NCBI RefSeq assembly: GCF_000247695.1
Contig: NW_004624781.1
Location: 4,478,466-4,542,465, forward strand
DNA from: Heterocephalus glaber
Lineage: Eukaryota > Chordata > Mammalia > Rodentia > Bathyergidae
DNA: 64,000 nt
Direction: 5' to 3'
Shown here: in pieces, positions 34,401-45,554 of the stretch
Position numbering within the stretch: the first letter of the stretch is position 1
Layout: each line of letters begins with the position of its first letter
Notes under the pieces: generated by a model
The model's database searches: none
What the model was told of the DNA's origin: nothing
What the model saw: only the letters and a program-made list of their open reading frames with translations
Made by a program: the position numbers and the translations under genes

Positions 34401-37400
34401 GCTCCCTGGGTCCTGGCTAGCACCCCCTCGGTGCCCCTGCCTTGTGTCTTCTGCCAGGCACAGGCTGAGGTCTGCAGGTGACAACCCTCACAGAGGACGG
34501 CGAGGGCGGGGGGTGAGTAGGGTTTGAGCCAGACTCTGCCCTTTCCAGCTGGGAGACCTGGGCCACATCACTGACCCTCTGAGCCCCCCAGCCCCATGTG
34601 AGACATCAGGGACACTTGTTACCCGCCTGGTTTAGTCAAGCACACAGCCAGTGCTCGGACCTTTCTCTGAACTGTGAGCACTAGACAGGGCTCGAGGGCT
34701 CCCCAGGGATGGAAGCTGCTCCTCTAGACAGGGAATTCCTGGAGCTGGACCACGAGGTGCAGAGGTTGTCCCCGTGGTATGTGAAGCCAGAGGTCTGGGT
34801 TTGAACTCGCTTCTCCTTTTGCAGTGCTGGAGATGGAATCCAGGGCCTCGTGTACACTAGGTGAGTGCTCTGTTGTGGACCTCGGTCCCCAAACCCTTCC
34901 TGTGTGTTTCAGTTTGTTTGGTTTTTTTTTGAAACGAAGTCTTTCTAAGTTGCTCAGGCTGGCTTTGAGCTTGTGATCCTCCTGCTTCAGCTTCCCAAGT
35001 AGCTGGGCTACACATGTCCTCCACCCAGCCCGACTTGGGTTTGAATTCTGTTTCTGCCACTTGGCAGCTCCACAGGGCTGAGTTACTTTATTTCTTTGAA
35101 CCTTTGAACAGTGCCTGGCTCTTGGTCAATGCTCGGTACGACCCAGCTTTCCCCTCTGCTCCTGGATCCAGCCCTCCTCCCATTTGTACCTCGTTACCAG
35201 CCTTTTTCCTAAAAGGAAGTGGGGGTGACAGAGTTGGGGATGTGGAATGGTCATTAGGACCTCAGATGGCTCTGGGCCTCCTTTTCGCTGTTGGGCACCA
35301 AAGGGGCCTCTCCATGTCCCTGACGCTGGCCCTCAGGCCTGCTGGTGACACCAGACACAGAGGGCACAAGCCTATTCCACTCTAAGGAGGAGGGGTCATG
35401 TGCACAGGCAGGAATAGGCTCCCGAAAGATTTGTCCCACAGGGTGACTGGGACCCCAGAGTGCTCCTGCTGGATCACAGGCACTGTCAGGCTTAGTGGAC
35501 AGCAATGAGACTGAAGAACATCTGCCTGATTCCCCAGCCCCTGGCCCCAGGCTGAAAACCAGGCAGCTCGGGGCTGCAGGGATGGTGACTGGAATCTTCT
35601 GCCTCGTCGGTGAGGAGAGAGCAGCTGCTGAGGACACTGGGGTCAGCCCCAATCTGGGCTCAGTCTCCCTTCCATCTCCCCCCTTAGGCCACTGCTGAGC
35701 AGGAGTGACAGTGGACATAAAGGCCATGGAAGGACAGCGCCAGCTGCAGGGCAGGGACAGGCAGGCTGCAGCAGGGCTGGTAGACCTCCCCAGGGGGCAG
35801 TGCTGTAGGCCAGAGCCCCAAGCCCTTACCGAGGCCTTTCTGTGGGGCTGGGGAGCGGAACTCCATGAGGTAACTCAGGTAGGGCTTCTCCGTGCTGATC
35901 TCGTAGTACCGGATGTTCCCGTCGCCCTAGGGTGAGGGAGAGGGGGTGAGGGCCTGGTAGCTGGGGAGGGCTGAGCCCACCCTGGCCCCAGGATCTGCAG
36001 GAGAGAGCTGCCCTTGAGCCAGCCTGGGCCTCTACACCTTTAACAGCAGAATAATGGGGAATTATAGGATGGATGTGCTACTTGCCCATAATAATAAAAT
36101 GGAGTTCTTCTGGGGCTTCCTGGGGGTGGAGGGGTGGAGGTGGGGTAGGCCACGCATGTGTGCACAGCCTATTTTGTTGTTGTTGTTGTTATATTGGGAT
36201 TGAACCAATGGTACCTTACCACTGGGCTATGTCCCTAGTCCTTTGTTTGTTTTGACATAATGTCTCACTATGTAGTTCAGGCTGGCCTTGAACTCACTAT
36301 GTAGCCCAGGCTGGCCTTGAACTCATGGCAATCCTCCTGCATCAGCCTCTCAGGTGCTGGGATTATAGGCCTGCACCACCATGTCCAGCTCTTATTTTTT
36401 ATTTTGAAATAGTCTTGTGTGAGTTTCCCAGGCTGGGCTCAAACTTGCAGTCCTCCCAAGGAGCTGGGATTGCAGGCGTGTGCCACTGTGCAGGCAGCTT
36501 TTCTGGACAAACAAGGCTGAATTTTTCAAGATCTCTGGGTAAGTGTTTCCAGGTCCATCCCTGACACTGTCGCTGTGCTTTTTGGGCTCTGATCTTTATA
36601 CTAACATCAAAGACCAGTCCAACTCACCTCGGAGGAACTGTCGGTCACTGACACTTCACTCAGTGTGTCAGACTTGATGGGAAGGAGAGACCCGGGGACC
36701 CAGAGAAGTTATCCCCCCACATCGGGGACTTGGGGTCTCCCAGGAGCCCCCGCCCTCCCCTGCCCTCCACAACCTTTCCAGCCAGGTAGAGCATGTGGGT
36801 GTCAGCATCGTAAAAAGGGAACAGGAGGCCGGAGAGCCCATCAATCTCCTCCTCAATCAGCGGCATGGACAGGTCCTCCTGCAGGAGGAGGTTGGGGGGA
36901 GGTCAGCCCATGTCCAGGCAGGAGGGCACAGCACTATCCCAGACCCCAGCCAATCCCCCAGAACTGCAGCCCCCTCATGTCAAGACCTTCTCTGGTTTTT
37001 GTTGTTGTTGTTGTTGTTGTTTTTCATTTTTTGAGACAGGGTCTCACTATATAGCCCAGGCTGGCCTCGAACTCACAGTGGTTCTCCTGTCTCAGCCTCC
37101 CAGGTGCTGGGATTACAAGTGTGCACCTCCACGCCCCGTCCCCTCCAGTGTTAAAAAGCCTGCCCCACAGTGGGTGATAGCTGCATTCTTCATCTCAGAG
37201 AGTGACTTAGAGGCTTGCCTCAGTGTCGCCTCCCCCTACCCACTACTTGCTACGTGTCCCCTGGTGAGCCTCAGATCTCTCTGGAGCTCAGCCCTGATTC
37301 TGGAAAAAATGCTATCAGCCTGTGGTGTGGCCTGGCGGGGTCCCAAAGCCCTCCTGGGCCCTCAATGCTCCTCCCACCTACCTGGCAAGGTGGTGGGTGG

Positions 37401-40400
37401 GTAGGAAAAGGTGTGAGGAGGAGGCTGGACCTGGGTCCCCACTGGGACCTGGAGCCCCAGCCTCACACTGCTCTCAAACCCCTGGGAAGTGGAGACCCTT
37501 CTGCTCCCCCACCTCCCCGCTGACCTGGTCCCAGAGTGCGATCTGTCTCGTGTTCCACCTGGAGACCCCGGTGGTGAGCAGCCGCTTCATGTTGCCCAGG
37601 AACACCACCCGGTTCACCCTGTGGTTTTTGCAGTTCGCCTCCTGGTGGGGACAGAGAGTGGGTGAGCAGGGACCCCCAGGACTTGGGTACTGTCGTGGCT
37701 GAACGGGGGTTTCCCCAAAAGACTCCCGTGTCCCGTGTCCAGGACAGAATGTTTTTTTATGTGGCAAAAAGGCCCTTGCAAATGTAATTAATGATGCTAG
37801 GATGAGATTATGGGGGCCTGGAATTATGGGAATTATGGGGGGCTTGAATGCTATCGTGAGTGTCTATCAAGAGGGAGGTGAGGGGCTGGGGATTTAGCTC
37901 AGTGGTTCCGCTGCCTGCCTCACAAGCACAAGGTCCTGAGTTTGATCCCCGGTACCAAAAAAAAAAGAGGGAGGNNNNNNNNNNNNNNNNNNNNNNNNNN
38001 NNNNNNNNNNNNNNNNNNNNNNNNNNNNNNNNNNNNNNNNNNNNNNNNNNNNNNNNNNNNNNNNNNNNNNNNNNNNNNNNNNNNNNNNNNNNNNNNNNNN
38101 NNNNNNNNNNNNNNNNNNNNNNNNNNNNNNNNNNNNNNNNNNNNNNNNNNNNNNNNNNNNNNNNNNNNNNNNNNNNNNNNNNNNNNNNNNGGAGTGACAA
38201 CACCGAAAGCTGGAGGAGCTGGAAGAGCCGAGGACAGGTTCTCCTTAGAGCCTCTGCAGGGAGGGCAGCCCCCGACACCCTGATGGGGAACCTCTCCCTC
38301 CAGAACTGTGAAAGAACAAGAGTCCCTGTGGTTTCAGCCAACCAGTTCGCAGTGAGCTTTTACAGCAGCTGCAGGAAACAAACACAAGTGCGGAGGAGCG
38401 ATAGAGCCCTGGGAGCGGAAGCTGGGTCCCTGGTGTTTCCCACGGTGGCGGGAACATGAAGGGGACAGGGCTAATCCACTAGGTCCCATCGGGCCACAGT
38501 GAGTCAGGTACTCCCACCAGGACGAGTCTCTCACTCCTCACAAACCCCCAGGAGGGACTCCTGATCCCCACTTCGAACACGGGCAATCTGAGGCTCAGGA
38601 GGGTGCGGGATGCTGCTGCTGCTGAGCAGTCCTCCGCCTCCTTCCCTGCCCACTGGCTCCTGAACCTGAGCTCCTCCCTCACCAGGTGAGTCAGCACCAG
38701 GCAGGAAAAGATGCTGAGGGGACAGCCGGCTTTGCTGCGCCCGGGTTTCAGTCCCAACTCTGCACAACCCCCGCAAAAAAGTGTAGCCCAGGAGATGCCC
38801 CTCCCCATCTGCAGTCACGTCCTCCCCTGTGAGCCGGAAGTTGGCTCTTCCTCCCAAGCACCCTCCCTATCTGTTTCACAAGGGAGATCCAAGTCTGTAA
38901 CCCTCTCCAAGGCTCAATGTCCTCATGTTTTAGAATGGGAAGTGCCACCGTTCCTGCCCTGAGGGCTGTCCTGAGACAGTGATAGAACCCTTTCCAGTAC
39001 ATGCCACACGGCAGAAGTTGGCTCATACTGCTGCCATGATCATTTCATGTGTGGTAGCAAGAGGTGACTCTCTGGCCTTACAATATTACACACCCACATC
39101 AGGCCCCAATCTTTCTTGTGTTATAGGAAAACCCGCAATTTCATCTATATTTTCCATTCTACCAGCCCTAGGTGATGGTTAATCTTGATTGACTTGAGGG
39201 ATTTCCAGGGGATTATTAGTAAAACACATTGCTGGGTGTATCTGGGTGGGTCATAGAGGTGTGTCCTTGAGAACTCTGTATGGCCTCTGGCCCCTTCCTC
39301 TCTGGCTCTTTTCCTGTTCTCTGTTTCCTGGCTGTCATGAGTTGAGCAGCCTTCTTCAACCAGGCCCTTCTGCCTTGGAGCCAGCCAACCACAGACTGAA
39401 CCCTCTGAAACCGTGATCCAAAATAAACCTCTCCTCCTTTAAATTGTGTATGTTTGGTCACAGCCACAAAAAGCTGACTAATACATTCCATGACCGACAC
39501 ATTGTAGGTGCTTGCGAGATGGTCATCAGTCACTCCCAATGACACTGAACCCCTTCCTCACATTTAAGACACAGAATATTCAAAGAGCAAAAACAGAGCT
39601 AAGTTGGACAGTGCCCCGAGCCATTTTCCCCAGGCTCAGCCCAGGCACATGGCTGGGCAGTGAGTCCCCAGCTCCCTTGTCCTGAATCCATGATGGGATT
39701 TGGTTAGCACCTAGGGATCTAGCCCATCTGCAGGAGGGGGCTGCAGTGGGGACAGCAAAAGGATCTGGGGTCTGTCCCTGTCCAGAACAAGGCAGGGCTC
39801 TCAGAGCAGATGGGCTGGGAAGAGGAGCCCGGCACAGTCATTTCCTCCAGGCCAGGCTGGAAGCTGGGACCTAGCTCTCAAAACCTTCCCTCTCCACCTC
39901 AAAAAAATGCTGGGTTCCACCTGCAGAACACGGCCAGAGCGGGGCTCGATCACACGCAGCTTCTTGTCCTTGCACGTGGTGGTGAGCAGGCTGCCGTCCG
40001 TGTTGAAGGACATGCAGAGGATGACATCCGTGTGGCAGTCGATCATTTTCACCGGCTCACCCACGTCCAGGTTCCAGATGAGAACCTGCAGGGGCAGATG
40101 AGGCACCTTCGGTCCTCACCCCAGGACCCTGGGAGTGGCGCCCTTGTGGGGTCCGAGGTGGGCTGGGCCGCAGCATGGTGTCACTGAGTTCTACACCAAG
40201 GGCGGCTGCGTAGGGTGACACTATCCACTGATCCCTGTGGGCAGCTCCCAGGCCCAGCCTGGATGTACTTTCTGCAACTAGCAGGAATGGAAAATGTCCC
40301 TTGCCTGGGTTCCTCGCACAGCTCTTTTGAGGGCACCCATGGGCCAGGGCAGGGGCTGGGGTGTGGCCTCCTCTTTCTTCTGCAGGAAGCTTTGCCTGCT

Positions 40401-43400
40401 GCTTTTCCTATCAGACAAGATCGGTTGGGTTCAGGTTGGCATGGCAGCAGACTGCTTTTCCTATTGGGAGGGCAGAGGCCACCTCTTGGTTATGAAGTGA
40501 CCAGGCCGGGGTGTCAGCATGGGATAGGCATTCTCCATCAGCCCCTGTGGCCCCATGGGCTCCAGCAACAATGGGAGGTGTGGAGTTGCCATGTTGGCTG
40601 AGGAGCCTAAGTAAAGGCTCTCTGAACACCCCTCCCCCTCCCCGCCCCCCTGCCCTGCCTGGCCACACACCTTGTAGTCGTAGCCGGCACTGAAGAGGAT
40701 GTTGTTGGTCGTGGGGTGCCACTCAACCAGCCCCACGCGCCGGCTGTGGCCGTGCAGCTGCAGCAGCGCCTCCGTCATGTTCCGCTTCAGCCCCCCTTCC
40801 GGGATCTCCCAGATCCGCACCTGCAGAGGGGAGAGGCAGGCATTGGCCGGGTGGCCGGGTGGGCAGGGACCTGAGGTGCCAATGGTGGCCCCCCCCGGGA
40901 TGCCAGGCTTCCCAGGCCTCCTGGCTCAGGGCCGTGGGCAGAGCGTGAATGAGGCCTGGAGGGAGGTCCCGGGTAGGGAAAGAGGGGACAGAGGCCAGCC
41001 CTCTGGTCTTGGGGACAGTTGCCTGCGGGGTGTCTGCAGGCCTGGCCCGCTGCTCTTGCTGGGCCTCTTTTAGCAACATCAGAGTAAAGCGCCTGTCTTT
41101 TCTTCCCACCCACACGCTCCCAAGAACCTCCCTGCCTTCTCCTCTCCCCACCCCAGCTCCTGCTTGCCACACCACAGCCTCGTCCCCCCGCTCTGTCCCC
41201 ACCAGAATGGCCACCGGCAGAGGGCTGGTGGCCCCTGTCTATGCTGAGAGGAAGGGCTCGCTCGGGTGCAGAGACTCGGGTTAGAGATCAGGCTAAGCCG
41301 ATAGGACAAGCAGAGCCCGGGCAGCCTTGCTAGTTTTGGTCATGTGGATGCTGAGGAACAGGCAGAAAGGTGACCTTCGAGGGAAGGATGGGACCCGCAG
41401 GGAGCAGCAGGGAGGAGGACCACACGGTCCCTGAGAGAAACGGAGCCCTTTCTCTGCAGTCCCCAAGCAACCCCTGTCTGGCCACACTGCCTCAGTGGGC
41501 TGCGGTCACTCAAGGCAAGACTACTTCAAAGTTCCCACTGTGTCAGCTCTAAAGGTGTTGGGTGGGGGTCTGGCCCTGCTCTGTCTGCTGGTGGCAGCAA
41601 ATGAGATAATGGCTGCCACCACTTATAAACTGTAAAGTGCTCTAAAGACCTGTGAGATTATCATTCTCGTTAGTATCATCACTGATGTTATTTATCAGAG
41701 TTTAACAGAACTCACGTGACCCGAATTTAGAACACCTTTAAAACAACCCTTCTGAGCCCAGCGTGGTGGCACATGCCTATGATCCAGCACTCAAGAGGCT
41801 GAGCCAGGAGGACTGATGTGAGTTCGAGGCCAGCCTGGACTACTTAGCAAGACTCTATTTCCAAAAACTAAAAACAACGCCAAAAAAATCCCTTTGAAAA
41901 TCTAAACTCCAGAGTATGCTGGAACTCATAGATACGATTGCTGTTTGTCATATTATAAATCAGAGGAATTCTTTCAGACACAATTTGGCAATCTTTAGTA
42001 GAAACCACAGAAGCATTTATATTATGCTCTTTGATCCAATAGCTTCATTCTTAAAATTCACTATCAGAAAAATGTCCTGACACATGAAGATATTCACAGC
42101 AACACTGTCTATAAAGAACATGTAGAGCACACTAAGTGACCGATACAGGGGGAAGGGTGTGGCATGCCCTGCCAGTGCATCACCTCTGCCCTCTGTTCAC
42201 ACCCTCACAGGCACATTCAGGGAAGCCAAAGGCAGACCCAGGCTTGGGGACCAGGCTGGGGATCCCGGTGGCCCCCAGGGAAGTCCTATGGCAGGTCCCC
42301 CACCAAGAAGGGGCCTCCCCTCTGCTGTACACAGAAGTATGTCCCACACTTGTGTTCCCTAAGACCTAGCTCATGTGCCTATTGGCTGGCAGGCTTGAGG
42401 GTGGGGAAGGGGGTTCAATGCAGGATCTGGGGTCCCCCTGAGGTGCACCTCCCTTGGTGCCTGCAAATCAGTTTCAAAAGCCCACTCAAAAATGTCTGTA
42501 ATGAGAGGACAGTGGAAAACGTTTTCCCGTCCCCGTCTCCCCACTGTAAATCCCCTCTGGTGGCTCCAGCCCTCCAGAGAGGCCAATGTTCCCACCCTGT
42601 CCCGCCTGCTGGAGGAGGGGACATGGAGCCACAGAGGAGGTGCTGTGTGACAGGCGCTGTGTGAGCGTTCAGCTCGAGGACTGGCCTGGCAATGGCAGGG
42701 GTGGAGTGGGATGAGCCGCTGGGGCCGCGACTTGGCAGTCACCAGCAAGACACATGTGCCTTTCCTCCCCGAAATGCACGACTGGAAGGTGACCCTGGAG
42801 ATGGGAAGACAAAGGCCTGGATTGGACACATGTACACACACACTCACTCACACAACATACACTTTGCACTACACCCCGCCCCACCACACACTCATTACAC
42901 ACACACGTCGCACATTATACACACACCATATACCACACATACACACACTATATACATACCTCCCACCACACACACACACACACACACACACACCATTTAC
43001 CATATACACCACACCACACACACCAAATATCACACACACACCACACCACACATATATGTACCACACACCACACACTTCATACACCCCACACTGCAGACAC
43101 ATACCACAACACACAGAAACACCACAGCCCACATACACATACCATACACCACATACCGCAGCACATACCGCACCATACACACTGTTTTCTACTCAAAAAT
43201 GATACAGTTACATATGTTCTTCACCTTGCTTTTTTCACGTATCTTCAGACAGCAGATATCTTTCCACACCACTACGTGTAGATCTAATTTGGCCAGAGAG
43301 ACATCTGTTGTGTGATTGTCTCAAGGGAACATAGTCAACCTCTATTAGCCAGGCGCAGTGGCACATGCCTGTAATCCCAGCTGTCTGGGAGGCTGAGGCA

Positions 43401-45510
43401 GGAGGATCGAAAGTTCTATACCCTGTGGGCAATTTAGCAACTTACCAAGTCCCTGTCTCAAGATATAAAATAAAAACAGGGCTGGGCATATAGGTCAGTG
43501 TGAGGGCCCTAGGTCCAATTCTTATAGCACTGCAATAACAACAACGAACCCAAACACATAACACATTCGCTGATGAACATCCTCACAACAGTCCCCCTGG
43601 TTTTTATCAGTGCCTCTACGCCAACACCTGTTATGAAGCTGATTTTAGGGGCAGTACTATAGCCCGCCGACAGAGCACCGCCTGGCAGGCTGACTTTTGT
43701 CCACCTGATTGGTCCAAGCCGTCTTGCCACAGTCTGGATTTGCACTCCTCGGCATCGGCTGCTGTTTATGGCCAGCCCTGCCTGCCCCTGAGCGGGTCCT
43801 GTGCTTTATTAGGCACCCTTCTCGCTGCCTCCCCGACCAACCACCAGCTCCCAGAGACCACAGATACCCGTGTAAGGAGGGGAGGGCCCAAGAGGGGGTA
43901 TGGTTAGAAGAAGGGGGCTGAATACGTCTGAAAGCTGGGTTGAGGGTGTGGGAGGGGTGGGAAGACAGAGGGGTGACCAATGTGGGGGGGAAGCCGCAGG
44001 GGATCGGCCTGGCTGGCAAGCGGCAGAAGAAGCCAGAGGCCACTCGCCACACCTCATCACAGAGGCCTAAAGATGCCCAGAATAACTGCATTCCTGAGCA
44101 GCCCAGCTCACAGAGTCATCCCTCGGTCACCCTCTGAGGCAGGGACACTCGGGGTGGTGGAGCGACCTCAGCCCGAGTGACTCTGTGCGAGCCACTTAAC
44201 CTTGCTGAGGCTCTTAGTCTAGAAAGTCAATAATGGAAAGCTATGGTCCTTGTAGAGCCTGTGGGTCAAACCAAACTTGGCGTCAGAGTCACACGAGCTG
44301 ATTTCTTGAGGTGACAGCAGTGTAGACGGCAGGTCAGTCGGGTGGCACCCAGACTCCAGCCACTGGCCTGGACTTAAGTGTCAGGGAGCAAAGAGCCAAG
44401 GGAGGGAGCCCAAAGAGCTGCTTTCACTGCCAATGTCAGACAGAGGGTCCCAGGCAGGGTGTGGGGGACCCGGATGGACAAACGTCCCAAAGACAGCAAG
44501 ATAGTCTGCCGTTTCCCCACTTGATACCAAGCCCTCCCCTTCCTATGGCTCAGTTTTCTCAGCCACACACCAGCACAAACTTCCTCCAACTGACCCCCCA
44601 CATTTCTCTGTTTTTCCATCACTCTTTTATCCTGGGTTGGAAGGACACCGCGCTGCTCAGTCTCAGCTGCAGCAAACCAGTCAACACCAGGCGCGGCCTG
44701 AGCTCAGGGGGGAGCTGGAGCTCAAAGTGGTCCTAGGTCAACAAGAAAGGGACTCCAGCCCTTTGGGGATTTCCTGCAAACAAAGAGTGGCTGAGATGTG
44801 GGAGGAGCACTTGGCTCTGCCCAAAGGGACTTGAACTCAGCAGGAAACTCAAGACGGGTCTCTGGAAGGAAGGGGTGGGGAGATGGAGTGGCCCGGGACT
44901 GTCTCTTTCCTGAGTGTCCCACTCAGAGCCTTGCTTAACCGAGTTACATTCAATCCCCCAGAATATGTCGTGGCCCTGCCATGCCCAGGGGGCCATCTGT
45001 GGTCTCTGAGAGCTGGCATCTTGTTGGGGAGGCAGCTGAGAAGGGCGGCTAATAAAAGCCACAAGACCCACTGTCCCTGTGCACAGGGGAGATGCAGTGG
45101 CCACAAAAGCAAGGGCTCTGTGGCCTCACACACTCCACTCAGATCCAGGCTCTGACTGTATGGCTGTGGGACTTTGGCCAAGTTACTTAGCCTCTCTGAG
45201 TATCAGTCTCTCTCTGAACGACAGGGACCCTCATACAACACAGTTGCTGTGGAGACTGAAGACAAAACCCATACGTCACCAAGCACTTACTAATACCTAA
45301 TGACACACACTTAATTTTAAGGATTATACACAACTTTAGCATAGGTCAAACTGTAGATGTGATTTTAATTTTTGTTGCCCCCTCTGGAGTGAATACTTAT
45401 GGTATTAAGTTTGTCTCTCTTTTATAGAATGTGGTATAAATTTAAATTTCATCTTTAAAATGCAGGTTTGGGAGTGGCTAGCACAACTAGGCCCTGCATT
45501 TGATTTGATC

Positions 45511-45554
<44 letters not shown>

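Larger units (their letters stand above)
34384..35829 (-). other. CORO2B: CORO2B intron, residue-323 junction
   Basis: It is 1,446 bp, containing a short MIR-like piece and a composite SINE (34,821-35,032). The rest is GC-rich unique sequence without a recognisable feature. The neighbouring introns 33,778-33,904 (127 bp) and 33,996-34,270 (275 bp) hold nothing else. Confidence 0.85.
35927..37524 (-). other. CORO2B: Two CORO2B introns flanking the residue 256-290 exon
   Basis: The introns are 35,927-36,773 (847 bp) and 36,879-37,524 (646 bp), split by the exon at 36,774-36,878. The first is half filled by SINEs at 36,172-36,499. The second holds a B1 at 36,995-37,140. Nothing else is recognised. 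Confidence 0.85.
37690..38350 (+). mobile_element. MaLR-type LTR relic split by an ID and the gap
   Basis: The left part has gcaaaaaggcccttgcaaat, gtaattaatgatgctaggat. The right part has ttctccttagagcctctgca, cctccagaactgtgaaagaa. This is the usual order in these LTRs. The centre is missing in the N run. Confidence 0.55.
37642..39920 (-). other. CORO2B: CORO2B intron containing an assembly gap
   Basis: It is 2,279 bp including 216 N. It contains an LTR relic of MaLR type split by an ID and the gap, a MIR relic and a hAT/URR1-like repeat. The intron at 40,086-40,670 (585 bp) on the other side of the next exon has no recognised element. Confidence 0.85.

Noticed and set aside
37808..38459. 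Open frames of 113-199 codons across the N run
   Set aside because: Most of each frame is undetermined sequence, flanked by an ID element and an LTR relic.
42692..43315. Open frames of 207 and 163 codons rich in Thr/His
   Set aside because: They come from the CA-rich tract, which lacks stop codons on either strand.
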